Assembly (NCBI GenBank): GCA_937908115.1
Contig: CALEQZ010000015.1
Location: 1 to 64,000 of the forward strand
Source of the DNA: an uncultured Alcaligenaceae bacterium
Lineage (GTDB): Bacteria; Pseudomonadota; Gammaproteobacteria; Burkholderiales; Burkholderiaceae_B
Reading direction: 5' to 3'
Length of the DNA: 64,000 nucleotides
Shown: positions 19,294 through 28,615 of the stretch, in pieces
How positions within the stretch are numbered: position 1 is the first letter of the stretch
How the letters are laid out: every line of letters begins with the position of its first letter
The notes under the pieces: generated by a model
Told to the model about the DNA's origin: nothing
The model's database searches: none
What the model saw: only the letters and a program-made list of their open reading frames with translations
Made by a program: the position numbers and the translations under genes

Positions 19294-20955
19294 TCAGCCT
19301 TGCGCGTCGCGCAGCCGGTTGGGCAACAGTTCGCCGTGCCTGGCCAGGATGGGATAGGCCGCCGCGCCGACGATGTGTGAATTGATCGCCTTCAGGTCGC
19401 GCAGGATTTCCAGGTAGAGCGCACCGGCGTCCAGGACGTCCGTGCGGCCGGCCTTGATCTGTTCCATGTGCTGGGCAGCTGCGCGCGCCTCCAGCTGCCG
19501 GAACCAGTCTTTCTCGCCGGCCAGTTGGCGCGCGACCGGGAGGTCTTCGGCCACGAACAGCGCGGCGCTGCGCCGCTGGCTGTCCATCAGGCGGGCCAGG
19601 GTCGAATCCAGTTCGGCGCGCTGCTCCGGAGTCAAGGTCAGTCCCAGCTTGCGCATGCGGTTGGCGTGCGCGAACAGCGCTTGATGGACCAGGTCGGCAG
19701 CGTGGCCGACGTTGCTTGCAAATGCCGTAATCTCTGCCAGGCGCTGCATGTCGGTCGGCGTCATGGCCTCTTGGTCCAGGGTTGCCAGATAGGCGGTGAT
19801 CGCATTTTCCAGCTTGTCGATCGCGCCGTCGATTTGGCGCGCCTGCACCAGGCGGTTGCGGATATCGCGCCGGAATCCTGACCGGGCGTAGGCAAGCATC
19901 GTGTGCAACATGTCGCTCATGCGCAGCGCCTCGCGGGCGGCGCCGGCCAGCGCCACGGCCGGCACGTCGCGCGCGGACTCGTCCAGGTACTTCGGCCGCG
20001 CCGGATCGTTGGGATTGCTGCGTGCGGGCAGCATCCTCGTGAGCATCTTTGCGTAAGGCGTCAGCAAGGGCAGCATCACCGCGGCCAGGGCCACATTGAG
20101 CAGCGTGTGGAAGTTGGCCACGGCCCGTGCAGAGTCGCCGGCCAGCGCGCTCAGCCAAGGCTCGATCCAGGGCAGGGCGGCCAGCGCCACCGCCACGCCC
20201 GCCGCCCGGCAAAGCAGGTTGCCCAGCGGCAGCCGGCGCGCGGCGGGGTCCTCGCCGCTGACGCCTTCGAGCATGGGGTTGACCGAGGTGCCCAGGTTCG
20301 CGCCCAGCACCAGCGCAAACGCCGTGGCCGGCGGCACCACGCCGTGATCGGCCAGCGACATGACCAGCGTGACGATGGCCACGCTGGAATGCGCAGCCCA
20401 AGTCAGCACCGCCGCCAGCAGCACGGCGATGAAGGGCTGGCCGGCCAGCGCCTGCAAGAGGACGGCCAGCAGCGGTGCCTGCTGCAGCGGCTCGAGCAGG
20501 GCAACGAACTGGTGCAGCGCCAGCAGCAGCAGGCCCAGGCCGATGAACACGCGGCCGAGGTCCCGGGTACGGCCCGGCGGATAGCGGCGGAACATCCACA
20601 CGCCGACCAGGATGAGCCCAGGGGCGAGCGCCGTCAGGTCCAAGGACAGCAGCTGCACGATCAGCGTCGAGCCGACGTTGGCGCCCAGCATGGCTGCCAG
20701 CGCCGGCGCGAGCGCGACCACGCCGCCCGCGGCGAACCCGGTGATCATCAGGCCCGTGGCCGTGCTGCTTTGCAGGACGGCCGTGATCGCCAGCCCGGCG
20801 GCGAAGGCGCGCAGGCGATTGCCCAGGGCGCGTCCGAGCGTTGCGCCCAACGACGCCCCGAACGCGCGCTGCACCCCGGTCTGCACCATGTGCACGCCCC
20901 ACAGCAGCAGCGCGACGTAACCGGCGAAATCCAGCAAGGCGGCGAACCCGGACAT
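19294..20955 (-). CDS. Na/Pi cotransporter family protein with PhoU-like domain
   Basis: Sodium-dependent phosphate symporter of the NptA/SLC34-like family. The N-terminal about 310 residues contain inverted membrane repeats with the hallmark motifs VLQSSTATGLM and AAHSSVAIVTLVMSL and the GANVGST and GANLGTSVNP turns. The C-terminal about 200 residues are helical and resemble PhoU (ALRMSDMLHTMLAYARSG onwards). The 553-residue length is normal. It may import or, in some bacteria, export phosphate; no pho gene adjoins. It is downstream of htpX but separated by that gene's terminator. Confidence 0.9.
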   Translation of the reverse strand: MSGFAALLDFAGYVALLLWGVHMVQTGVQRAFGASLGATLGRALGNRLRAFAAGLAITAVLQSSTATGLMITGFAAGGVVALAPALAAMLGANVGSTLIVQLLSLDLTALAPGLILVGVWMFRRYPPGRTRDLGRVFIGLGLLLLALHQFVALLEPLQQAPLLAVLLQALAGQPFIAVLLAAVLTWAAHSSVAIVTLVMSLADHGVVPPATAFALVLGANLGTSVNPMLEGVSGEDPAARRLPLGNLLCRAAGVAVALAALPWIEPWLSALAGDSARAVANFHTLLNVALAAVMLPLLTPYAKMLTRMLPARSNPNDPARPKYLDESARDVPAVALAGAAREALRMSDMLHTMLAYARSGFRRDIRNRLVQARQIDGAIDKLENAITAYLATLDQEAMTPTDMQRLAEITAFASNVGHAADLVHQALFAHANRMRKLGLTLTPEQRAELDSTLARLMDSQRRSAALFVAEDLPVARQLAGEKDWFRQLEARAAAQHMEQIKAGRTDVLDAGALYLEILRDLKAINSHIVGAAAYPILARHGELLPNRLRDAQG

Positions 20956-21020
20956 GGAGCCCCCATCAGAAGATACTGGCGATTATGCCAACAGGCTGGC
21001 CGCCGGCCGGGCGGCTGCCC

Positions 21021-21051
21021 AAAAAAAGAGACGGGGCGCCGCTGGCGCCCC
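21021..21051 (-). terminator. Rho-independent terminator of htpX
   Basis: Perfect 8-bp GC stem (21033-21040 with 21044-21051), 3-nt loop, followed on the minus strand by GTCTC and seven T (A7 at 21021-21027). It lies 43 bases past the htpX stop. Confidence 0.88.
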
Positions 21052-21093
21052 GCTTGCGGCTTGTGCCGGGCCCGCGCCCGGCAGCCCGGCACT

Positions 21094-21975
21094 TCAACCC
21101 AGCCGCAGCGCCTGCAACGCCTGGATGCGGGCCGGGATGGGCGGGTGCGTGGAGAAGATCGCGCTGACGGCCCGTGCCCCGCTGATGCCGGCAGCCTCGA
21201 ACGTTTTCGGCAGCTCGCCGGGCTCGATGCCGCCCAGTCGCGCCAGGGCGCGTATCATGGGCTCGCGCGAGCCCAGCAGGTGGGCCGAGCCTGCGTCGGC
21301 GCGATATTCGCGCTGGCGCGAGAACCAGGCGACGATGGCTGACGCCAGGATGCCGAACAGGATCTCGCAGACGACGACGGTGGCGTAGTAGCCGACGCCG
21401 ACGCCGCGGTCGTTCTTGAGCACGGCGCGGTCGATGAAGTAGCCCACCACGCGGGCGAGGAAGACCACGAAGGTATTGACCACCCCTTGGATGAGGGTGA
21501 GCGTGACCATGTCACCATTGGCGATGTGCGCCACCTCATGGCCGAGAACGGCGGCGACTTCTTCCTCTGTCATGCTCTCGAGCAGGCCGGTCGACACCGC
21601 CACCAGGGCGTCATTCTTGAACGCGCCGGTGGCAAACGCATTGGGGGCGCCTTCGTAGATGGCGACTTCGGGACGGCCGATGCCGGCGCGGTCAGCGAGC
21701 TGGTAGACCGTCTCGACCAGCCAGGCTTCGCGCGCATTGGCCGGCGCCTGCGGGTCGATCACGCGCGCGCCGGTGCTCCACTTGGCCATCGGCTTGCTCA
21801 TGAGCAGCGAGATGATCGAGCCGGTAAAGCCGACGATCAGCGAAAAGATCAGCAGAGCCTGGACATCGAGCCCGCCCTGGGCCAGGTAGCGGTCCACGCC
21901 GAAGATGCGCAAGGTGGCGCTGAGCACCACCATGACTGCCAGGTTGGTCAGGAGGAAAAGGACGACGCGCTTCAT
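21094..21975 (-). CDS. htpX: Membrane zinc metalloprotease HtpX
   Basis: M48-family inner-membrane protease taking part in quality control of misfolded membrane proteins alongside FtsH. The 293-residue protein has two N-terminal membrane helices (VVLFLLTNLAVMVVLSATL), the zinc-binding VLGHEVAHIANGDMV (HEXXH, about residue 142), two further hydrophobic helices, and the third zinc ligand in QREYRADAGSAHL. An AGAAGG ribosome-binding site precedes ATG 21975. It is divergent from the EamA gene. No sigma-32 type promoter was evident. Confidence 0.97.
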   Translation of the reverse strand: MKRVVLFLLTNLAVMVVLSATLRIFGVDRYLAQGGLDVQALLIFSLIVGFTGSIISLLMSKPMAKWSTGARVIDPQAPANAREAWLVETVYQLADRAGIGRPEVAIYEGAPNAFATGAFKNDALVAVSTGLLESMTEEEVAAVLGHEVAHIANGDMVTLTLIQGVVNTFVVFLARVVGYFIDRAVLKNDRGVGVGYYATVVVCEILFGILASAIVAWFSRQREYRADAGSAHLLGSREPMIRALARLGGIEPGELPKTFEAAGISGARAVSAIFSTHPPIPARIQALQALRLG

Positions 21976-22121
21976 GTGTTGAGCCTTCTCTGGATATTGT
22001 TGTGCGCGTTGGACCGGGCGCTGGCCGCCCGGGTTCCGTGCCGGCGCGGCCGGCGGGGGCGCGCGAGACCGGAGTATAGTATCGGTTTTCCTTGACCCCC
22101 AGCTTTCCCGGCGCAGACTCC

Positions 22122-22982
22122 ATGCAGGCTCTTTGGATGCTACTTGCGTCGGCGATGTTCGCCGTCATGGGGTCGTTCGTCAAACTAGCCTCGGACCACC
22201 AGGCGACGCTGCCCCAGATCGTCCTGTTCCGCGGACTGCCCTCGGTGGTGCTGCTGCTGATCTGGGCCCGCGCGGCGCGCCAGTCCATCATGCCCCGCCA
22301 ATGGCGGCCCCACCTGTGGCGCAACCTGTCCGGCGTGTCGTCGATGTGGCTGGGGTTTTTCGCGCTGTCCTACCTGCCGTTGGCCACGGCCACCAGCCTG
22401 AACTACACCGCACCCCTTTTCATCGCCGGCTGGATGTTGGGCTGGGGTGGCAGCCAGCGCGACCCGGTGCGCATCGTCGCGGTGGTGTTCGGGTTCCTGG
22501 GGGTCATCGCCGTGCTGCGTCCGAGCGTGACCCATGACCAGTGGCTGCCTGCGCTGGCCGGCCTGGCCGCGGGCGGGCTGTCGGCCATTGCCATGATGCA
22601 GATCCGTGAGCTCGGACGGCTGGGCGAGGCCGAATGGCGTACCGTGCTGTTTTTCTCGATCGCGGTTTGCGCCAGCAGCCTCGCCGGTTTGACCGTCACG
22701 GGCTGGGGCAGCACCGACCTGGCAGGGTGGGCGGCGCTGCTAGGCATAGGCGTGTCGGGCCTGTTCGGCCAGTTGGCCATGACCCGGGCGTTTGGCATGG
22801 GTTCGGCGCTGCTGACGGCCGCGCTGCAGTACACGACCATCATATTCGCCGCACTGCTCGGCATGGCCTTCTGGGGCGACGTGCCCGATACCCTGGCATG
22901 GATGGGCATGGCCTGCATCATCCTGGCAGGCCTGCTATCGGTTTGGCGCACGCTGCGCGAAGGGGCCCGCGGGTCAGCCTAG
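22122..22982 (+). CDS. EamA/DMT family transporter
   Basis: Ten-helix drug/metabolite transporter, usually an exporter of small metabolites; substrate not predictable. The 286 residues from ATG 22122 begin MQALWMLLASAMFAVMGSFV and contain the duplicated EamA unit (first repeat ends near VIAVLRPS, second ends near MACIILAGLLSVW). A TTG ten codons upstream is possible but less likely. A TATAGT hexamer at 22075-22080 could be its -10. It converges with the Rieske oxygenase gene. Confidence 0.9.
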   Translation: MQALWMLLASAMFAVMGSFVKLASDHQATLPQIVLFRGLPSVVLLLIWARAARQSIMPRQWRPHLWRNLSGVSSMWLGFFALSYLPLATATSLNYTAPLFIAGWMLGWGGSQRDPVRIVAVVFGFLGVIAVLRPSVTHDQWLPALAGLAAGGLSAIAMMQIRELGRLGEAEWRTVLFFSIAVCASSLAGLTVTGWGSTDLAGWAALLGIGVSGLFGQLAMTRAFGMGSALLTAALQYTTIIFAALLGMAFWGDVPDTLAWMGMACIILAGLLSVWRTLREGARGSA

Positions 22983-23005
22983 CGGCCGCGCGGGCCCAGT
23001 CCGCG

Positions 23006-24166
23006 TCAGGGATCGTGGGGCTCGGTCATGCCCATCATGGCCCGATACCATTCATGGAAGTGCTGCATGCCGTCTTCCATCGGCGACTGGTACGGCCCGG
23101 CCTCGGATACCCCGCGCTCCATCAGGGCACGGCGGCCTGCGTCCATGCGCTCGGCGATCTCGTCGTCTTCGACCGCCGTTTCCATGTAGGCTGCGCGTTG
23201 GGCTTCGACGAACTCGCGCTCGAAGGCGGCGATTTCCTCGGGATAGTAGAACTCCACGACGTTGACCGTTTCCTGCGGACCCTTGGGATAGAGCGTGGAC
23301 AGGACCAGCACGTGCGGGTAGATCTCTATCATGTGGGTGGGGAAATAGGTCACCCAGATGGCGCCGAAATCAGGCGCCTGGCCACCGCGGTATTCGAGTA
23401 GGCGGTCGTGCCATTTGCGATAGACGTCCGAGCCCGGCTGGCGCAGCGCCTGGTGCACGCCCACGCGCTGCAGGCTGTACCAGTCGGAAAATTCCCAGGT
23501 CAGGTCGTCGCAGGTCACGAAGCGCCCCAGGCCCGGGTGGAAAGGCCCGACGTGGTAGTCCTCGAGATAGACCTCGATGAAGGTCTTCCAGTTGTAGTTG
23601 CACTGGTGGATCTCGACGTGGTCGAGCACGTAGTCCGAAAAGTCGAATTCCGGACGCGCAAACAGCGCCGCCATGTCCTTGGCGGGGTCACGCGGGCCTT
23701 CGAACAGCAGCCCGTGGCAATCGCGCAGGGCAAAGCGCTGCAGGTTCAGGCAGGGCGTGCTCTCGAACTGCGGGGCGCCCAGCAGTTCGCCGCGCGGGTT
23801 GTAGGTCCAGCGGTGCAGGGGGCAAACGATGTTGCCGCCGGTGGCACGCAGGTTGCCGCGCACATTGGCAGCGCCGGTCACGTTGCCGGTTTCGCCGCCC
23901 AGCATCAGCGCCTGCCGGTGCCGGCATACGTTGGAGATCAGCTCGACGCCCTGCGGGGTGTGCACCAGCGCGCGGCCGTTGTTTTCCTGGACGAGCGTGC
24001 GCCAATCGCCGGGCTCGGGAACCAGTTTCTGGTTGCCGACGTAGATCGACGACTGCTTGAAAATGATTTCCTGCTCGCGTGCGTAAAGGGCTTCGTCAAA
24101 ATAGGCGCTGACGGGAAGCTGGGTGCGAGCCGGCGCGACGTGCGCCATCCGACCAATGTCGGTCAT
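23006..24166 (-). CDS. Rieske-type aromatic ring-hydroxylating oxygenase, alpha subunit
   Basis: Oxygenase component of a Rieske non-heme iron system; substrate unknown. The [2Fe-2S] ligands are Cys-Arg-His near residue 82 and CPLH near residue 116, an unusually long spacing because of an inserted Gly/Asn-rich loop. The mononuclear iron motif is seen as FIEVYLEDYHVGPFHPGL (about residues 199-216). Length (386) is ordinary. No reductase or ferredoxin gene is adjacent, so electron donors must come from elsewhere. A GGAGGG site precedes ATG 24166, and a strong terminator hairpin lies immediately upstream of that. Confidence 0.88.
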   Translation of the reverse strand: MTDIGRMAHVAPARTQLPVSAYFDEALYAREQEIIFKQSSIYVGNQKLVPEPGDWRTLVQENNGRALVHTPQGVELISNVCRHRQALMLGGETGNVTGAANVRGNLRATGGNIVCPLHRWTYNPRGELLGAPQFESTPCLNLQRFALRDCHGLLFEGPRDPAKDMAALFARPEFDFSDYVLDHVEIHQCNYNWKTFIEVYLEDYHVGPFHPGLGRFVTCDDLTWEFSDWYSLQRVGVHQALRQPGSDVYRKWHDRLLEYRGGQAPDFGAIWVTYFPTHMIEIYPHVLVLSTLYPKGPQETVNVVEFYYPEEIAAFEREFVEAQRAAYMETAVEDDEIAERMDAGRRALMERGVSEAGPYQSPMEDGMQHFHEWYRAMMGMTEPHDP

Positions 24167-24182
24167 GATTCCCTCCGCTCGG

Positions 24183-24215
24183 AAAAAAAAGCCAGAACGG
24201 CAGGAACCGTGCTGG
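24183..24215 (-). terminator. Terminator/attenuator hairpin directly upstream of the Rieske gene
   Basis: On the minus strand GCCAG-C-ACGG and CCGT-T-CTGGC form a stem of 9 pairs with one mismatch and a 6-nt loop, followed at once by eight T. The T-tract ends 16 bases before the Rieske ATG, so there is no room for a promoter after it. It either ends the acyltransferase transcript or acts as an attenuator in the Rieske leader. Confidence 0.85.
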
Positions 24216-24304
24216 CGCGAAGAAAAATCGGACTGGCCGATAAAGATGGGATTGTACCCGATGTGGCCAGGCCGCCCGGCGCGCCGGGCCGCGCCCGCGG
24301 GCCG

Positions 24305-25321
24305 CTAGATCAGGCGCCGGGCAAGCGGCAGGCGCGCCATGGCCCAGCTTGCGCCGGCCGACAGCGCGAAGACCGCCAGCGCGCACAGCGGCACGACCCA
24401 CCCGTCGCGGCCTTCGCCGGTGAAGACGCCCGCGCGCCGGGCCAGGTCAAGGAACACCGGGTGCACCAAATAGATCCCGAAGGTCAGCGGCGCCAGCAGC
24501 GGCAGCCGGGGCAGGCGCGGCTTGTCCAGGATGAGCTGGAAGGCGGCCAGCGACATGGCGGTGACCGTCAGGCTGAAGTACTCGTAGAAATACAAATCGA
24601 GCGCGTCGGCGTCGGACAGCGCCGCAACACCCAGCGCCGTGACGGCGATCGAGCCGGCCAGCACCCAGCCGGGACGCGGCACCCGCAGCTCCCCGGCCAA
24701 GATCATGCGCCCGGCCACGAAGTAGCCCAGATAGGGCAGGAACCAGGTCAGGAAAAATCCCCGCCCGGCCCCGGCGACGTGTCGGTACAAGCCATCGAGC
24801 ACGGCGATGACAAAGATCGCACCCACCGACGCCAGGCGCCGCCTGGCGGTGGTGCGCGCGTACCAGTCGCGCACGAAGGGGGCAAATAGATACAGCCCCA
24901 CGATCATGTACAGATACCAGAGATGGTAGTAGGGGCGTCCTTCGGCCAGCCGCGTGAGCCACGCGCCGGCTGGCGCGGGCTGGTCGTCCAGGCGCGCCAG
25001 GAAGGCGCTCCAGGCCAGGTAGAAGGCCGTCCAAAAAACCAGCGGCGCCAACACCCGCGCCAGCCGTTTGCCGTAGTAGCGGCCGAGCGGCTCGGGTTGG
25101 CGTCGCGGGGCGAGCAGCAGCGCGCCGCTGACCATGACGAAGACCGGCACGCACCAGCGCACGGCCGAGTCGTAGGCGTTGGCTGCCAGCCACGCCGCGC
25201 TGCCATAGGCGTGCGGCGCGGAGACGGCCAGGGCGGCGCAATGCAACAGCACGACGGCCAGCGCGGCCAGCCAGCGGGCGGTGTCCAGGCGCGCCAAGCG
25301 GGGATCGATGGTTTCAGTCAT
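24305..25321 (-). CDS. Acyltransferase 3 family membrane protein
   Basis: Multi-pass membrane O-acyl(acetyl)transferase of the OafA/WecH family, which modifies sugars of surface polysaccharides or LPS. From ATG 25321 the product is 338 residues. The N-terminus LDTARWLAALAVVLLHCAAL carries the conserved Arg-...-His of the family, about ten hydrophobic helices follow, and WYLYMIVGLYLFAPFVR and FGIYLVHPVFLDL are typical blocks. The acceptor cannot be told. The frame is open further upstream but overlaps xseB/ispA antisense and is not coding. Confidence 0.88.
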   Translation of the reverse strand: MTETIDPRLARLDTARWLAALAVVLLHCAALAVSAPHAYGSAAWLAANAYDSAVRWCVPVFVMVSGALLLAPRRQPEPLGRYYGKRLARVLAPLVFWTAFYLAWSAFLARLDDQPAPAGAWLTRLAEGRPYYHLWYLYMIVGLYLFAPFVRDWYARTTARRRLASVGAIFVIAVLDGLYRHVAGAGRGFFLTWFLPYLGYFVAGRMILAGELRVPRPGWVLAGSIAVTALGVAALSDADALDLYFYEYFSLTVTAMSLAAFQLILDKPRLPRLPLLAPLTFGIYLVHPVFLDLARRAGVFTGEGRDGWVVPLCALAVFALSAGASWAMARLPLARRLI

Positions 25322-25463
25322 GGGGTTAACCCTAGCAAGGCCTGACAGGGCCAGCTGTTTCCAACCGTTAGCACCCGTACCGGCCGGATATCGGGCGCCC
25401 GCCGGCCGAGGAGCGATCTCGTACAATTCGAGATTGTCCTTTCGATAGCTGCCGGAGTCTCTT

Positions 25464-25724
25464 TTGGCCGAGCCAACGCCCGCCGAACCCCGCCCTTTGC
25501 CGCAGGATTTCGAGTCCGCGCTTGCCGAGCTCGAAGCCTTGGTCGCCACCATGGAAGACGGTTCGCTGCCGCTTGAACAATCGCTCGCGGCGTATCGTCG
25601 CGGCGTGGAATTGACCCGCATCTGCCAGGAACGCCTGAGCCAGGCCGAGCAGCAGGTGCGCGTGCTCGAAGGCGAACTGCTGCGCCCGCTCGAGCCCGGC
25701 GCCCTGGATGGCGGCAAGGAATGA
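25464..25724 (+). CDS. xseB: Exodeoxyribonuclease VII small subunit
   Basis: Small subunit of exonuclease VII, which degrades single-stranded DNA with XseA. The 86-residue product has the family core PQDFESALAELEALVATMEDGSLPLEQSLAAYRRGVEL. The start is TTG at 25464, supported by a GGAG site 7 bases upstream; no suitable ATG exists. It overlaps ispA by 4 bp (ATGA). The xseB-ispA-dxs order is common in proteobacteria. Confidence 0.95.
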   Translation: MAEPTPAEPRPLPQDFESALAELEALVATMEDGSLPLEQSLAAYRRGVELTRICQERLSQAEQQVRVLEGELLRPLEPGALDGGKE

Positions 25725-26632
25725 AGCCGGCAGTGCCCTTCGAGACCTGGCTGCAGGCGTGCGTGGCCGGCATGGAGCAGAAGCTCGATGCGCTGATGCC
25801 GCCGGCCGACGAGCCGCCGGCGCGTCTGCACCAGGCCATGCGCTACGCGGTCCTGGGCGGTGGCAAGCGGGTGCGCGCGGCGCTGGTGTACGCGGCCGGC
25901 CAGGCGTGTTGCGGGCACGGCCCCATCGCCGCCGCGACGGAAGCGGCGCTGGACCGCGCGGCCGCGGCCGTCGAGCTCATCCATGCCTATTCGCTGGTGC
26001 ACGACGACCTGCCCTGCATGGACAATGACACCTTGCGGCGGGGCCGGCCCACCGTGCACGTGCAGTTCGACGAAGCCACGGCCATGCTGGCCGGCGACGC
26101 GCTGCAGCCGCTGGCGTTCGAGCTGCTAGCGGACATGCCGATCGCGCCCGCCCTGGGGCTGCAGGCCATCCAGGTGCTGGCGCGCGCAGCCGGCAGCGCG
26201 GGCATGGCCGGCGGCCAGGCGATCGATCTTTACAGCGTGGGCCGCGTGCTCGAAAGCCACGAGCTGCAGACCATGCACATGATGAAGACCGGCGCCATGC
26301 TGATGGCCAGCGTGGAACTGGGCGGCATCGTCGCCGGCGCGAGCTCCATGCAGCGCCAGGCGCTGCAGGCCTATGCCGAAGCGATCGGCCTGGCCTTCCA
26401 AGTGGTCGACGACATCCTGGACGTGACGGCCGATACGGCCAGCCTGGGCAAGACCGCCGGCAAGGACGCCGCGGACAATAAGCCGACCTACGTATCGACC
26501 CTGGGCCTGGAGCAGGCGCAGGCGCTGGCGCAGGAGCTGCGTGAGGCCGCGCACGAGGCGTTGGCGCCGCTGGGGGGCGCCGCGGCCTACCTGGCTGCGC
26601 TGGCCGACTATATCGTTCTCAGAAACCGCTGA
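25721..26632 (+). CDS. ispA: Farnesyl diphosphate (polyprenyl) synthase
   Basis: Condenses DMAPP/GPP with IPP to give farnesyl diphosphate, the precursor of undecaprenyl phosphate, quinone tails and squalene. The 303 residues contain GGGKRVRAAL, the first Asp-rich motif LVHDDLPCMDNDTLRRG (about residue 92), GLAFQVVDDILDVTAD (second Asp-rich region) and GKTAGKDAADNKPTYVS. Length and motifs match IspA-type synthases. It is the probable source of substrate for hpnCDE in this window. Confidence 0.96.
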   Translation: MKPAVPFETWLQACVAGMEQKLDALMPPADEPPARLHQAMRYAVLGGGKRVRAALVYAAGQACCGHGPIAAATEAALDRAAAAVELIHAYSLVHDDLPCMDNDTLRRGRPTVHVQFDEATAMLAGDALQPLAFELLADMPIAPALGLQAIQVLARAAGSAGMAGGQAIDLYSVGRVLESHELQTMHMMKTGAMLMASVELGGIVAGASSMQRQALQAYAEAIGLAFQVVDDILDVTADTASLGKTAGKDAADNKPTYVSTLGLEQAQALAQELREAAHEALAPLGGAAAYLAALADYIVLRNR

Positions 26633-26680
26633 ACCCGGCGGCGCGTTCGCCGCCGGGCGAGCGCACCGCCACAGACGAGC

Positions 26681-28552
26681 ATGACGACCAAACTACTGGA
26701 CCGCATCCACAGCCCCGCAGACCTTCGCACGCTGGACCGGCGCGAGCTCAAGGCGCTGGCCGACGAATTGCGTGGCTTCGTGCTCGAGTCGGTTTCGCGC
26801 ACCGGCGGCCACCTGTCGTCCAACCTGGGCACGGTGGAATTGACGCTGGCGTTGCATGCGGTGTTCGACACGCCGCACGACCGCATCATCTGGGACGTCG
26901 GCCACCAGTCCTATCCGCACAAGATCATCACGGGCCGGCGCGCCGCCATGGCCACGCTGCGCCAGCAGGGTGGCATTTCGGGTTTTCCCCGGCGCAGCGA
27001 ATCCGAATACGACGCCTTCGGCACCGCGCATTCGTCCACGTCGATTTCCGCGGCGCTGGGCATGGCCGTGGCCTCGCGCAACGCCGGCATTTCGCGCCAG
27101 CACATCGCGGTCATCGGTGACGGCGCCATGTCCGCCGGCATGGCCTTCGAGGCCATGAACAACGCCGGCGTCACGCCCGGGATCAATCTGCTGGTGGTGC
27201 TCAACGACAACGACATGTCGATCTCGCCGGCCGTCGGGGCGCTGAACCGCTACCTCGCGCGGCTGATGTCGGGCCGCTTCTACGCCGCGGCCAAGAACAT
27301 GGGCAAGGCGGTGCTGCAGCACATGCCGCCCGTGCTTGAGCTCGCGCGCCGCTTCGAGGAGCACGCCAAGGGCATGGTCACGCCGGCCACGCTGTTCGAG
27401 GAATTCGGCTTCAACTACGTCGGCCCCATCGACGGCCATGACCTGGATGCGCTGATCCCGACGCTGCAGAACCTGCGTGCGCTGCAGGGCTTGCAGTTCC
27501 TGCACGTGGTCACCAAGAAGGGGCAGGGCTACAAGCTGGCCGAAGCCGATCCCGTGCTGTACCACGGCCCGGGCAAGTTCGACCCTGCCGTGGGCATCCA
27601 GAAAAGCCAGGCGCCGGCGCGCCTGACCTACACGCAGGTCTTCGGTAAGTGGCTGTGCGACATGGCCGAGGCCGACCCGCGGCTGATCGGCATCACGCCG
27701 GCCATGCGCGAGGGCAGCGGCCTGGTCGAGTTCGAGCAGCGCTTTCCGCAGCGGTATTTCGACGTGGGCATCGCCGAGCAGCATGCCGTGACGTTTGCCG
27801 CCGGGCTGGCTTGCGAGGGGCAAAAGCCCGTGGTGGCCATTTATTCCACCTTCCTGCAGCGCGGCTACGACCAACTCATCCACGACGTCGCGCTGCAAAA
27901 CCTGGACGTCACGTTTGCGCTGGACCGGGCGGGGCTGGTCGGCGCCGACGGCGCGACCCACGCTGGCAACTACGACATCGCCTTCCTGCGTTGCGTGCCC
28001 AACATGGTCATCGCCGCGCCGTCGGACGAGAACGAGGCCAGGCTACTGCTGACCACCTGCTACCGGCACCCGGGCCCGGCGGCCGTGCGCTACCCGCGCG
28101 GTGCCGGCTGCGGCGCCCAGGTCAGCGAAACGCTGGACGAGGTGCCGCTCGGCAAGGGCGTGGTGCGCCGGCGCGGCAAGCGCATCGCCATCCTGGGCTT
28201 CGGCACGCTGGTCCAACCGGCGCTGCAGGCCGCCGAGGCGCTGGATGCCACGGTGGCCGACATGCGCTTCGTCAAGCCGCTGGACCGCGACCTGGTGCGC
28301 GAACTGGCCGAGGGCCACGATGCCCTGGTCACGGTCGAAGAGGCGGCCATCATGGGCGGCGCCGGCAGCGCCGTGTGCGAAGCCCTCAACGACATGGGGC
28401 TGTGCATGCCTGTTCTGCAACTGGGGCTGCCCGACGTCTTCATCGACCATGGCGAGCAGAAGGCCCTGCTGGCCGGGCTGGGATTGGACGCCGCCGGCAT
28501 CGAGGCGTCGGTGCGGCGCCGCTTCGGCAGCCTTTTGCAAGCCGGGGCCTAG
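26681..28552 (+). CDS. dxs: 1-deoxy-D-xylulose-5-phosphate synthase
   Basis: Thiamine-diphosphate enzyme joining pyruvate and glyceraldehyde 3-phosphate, the entry step of the MEP isoprenoid pathway. The 623 residues include IIWDVGHQSYPHKI, the TPP-binding motif GDGAMSAGMAFEAMNNAG (about residues 147-164) with LNDNDMSI, the transketolase-like pyrimidine block YFDVGIAEQHAVTFAAGLA and a transketolase C-terminal domain. It follows ispA by 48 bp, consistent with one operon. Confidence 0.98.
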   Translation: MTTKLLDRIHSPADLRTLDRRELKALADELRGFVLESVSRTGGHLSSNLGTVELTLALHAVFDTPHDRIIWDVGHQSYPHKIITGRRAAMATLRQQGGISGFPRRSESEYDAFGTAHSSTSISAALGMAVASRNAGISRQHIAVIGDGAMSAGMAFEAMNNAGVTPGINLLVVLNDNDMSISPAVGALNRYLARLMSGRFYAAAKNMGKAVLQHMPPVLELARRFEEHAKGMVTPATLFEEFGFNYVGPIDGHDLDALIPTLQNLRALQGLQFLHVVTKKGQGYKLAEADPVLYHGPGKFDPAVGIQKSQAPARLTYTQVFGKWLCDMAEADPRLIGITPAMREGSGLVEFEQRFPQRYFDVGIAEQHAVTFAAGLACEGQKPVVAIYSTFLQRGYDQLIHDVALQNLDVTFALDRAGLVGADGATHAGNYDIAFLRCVPNMVIAAPSDENEARLLLTTCYRHPGPAAVRYPRGAGCGAQVSETLDEVPLGKGVVRRRGKRIAILGFGTLVQPALQAAEALDATVADMRFVKPLDRDLVRELAEGHDALVTVEEAAIMGGAGSAVCEALNDMGLCMPVLQLGLPDVFIDHGEQKALLAGLGLDAAGIEASVRRRFGSLLQAGA

Positions 28553-28615
28553 GCCGCGGCCTGCCCCATTACCTGCCTCTTCTCAGGGTTTTTACGGGGT
28601 AGAGGCGGTTTGCGC

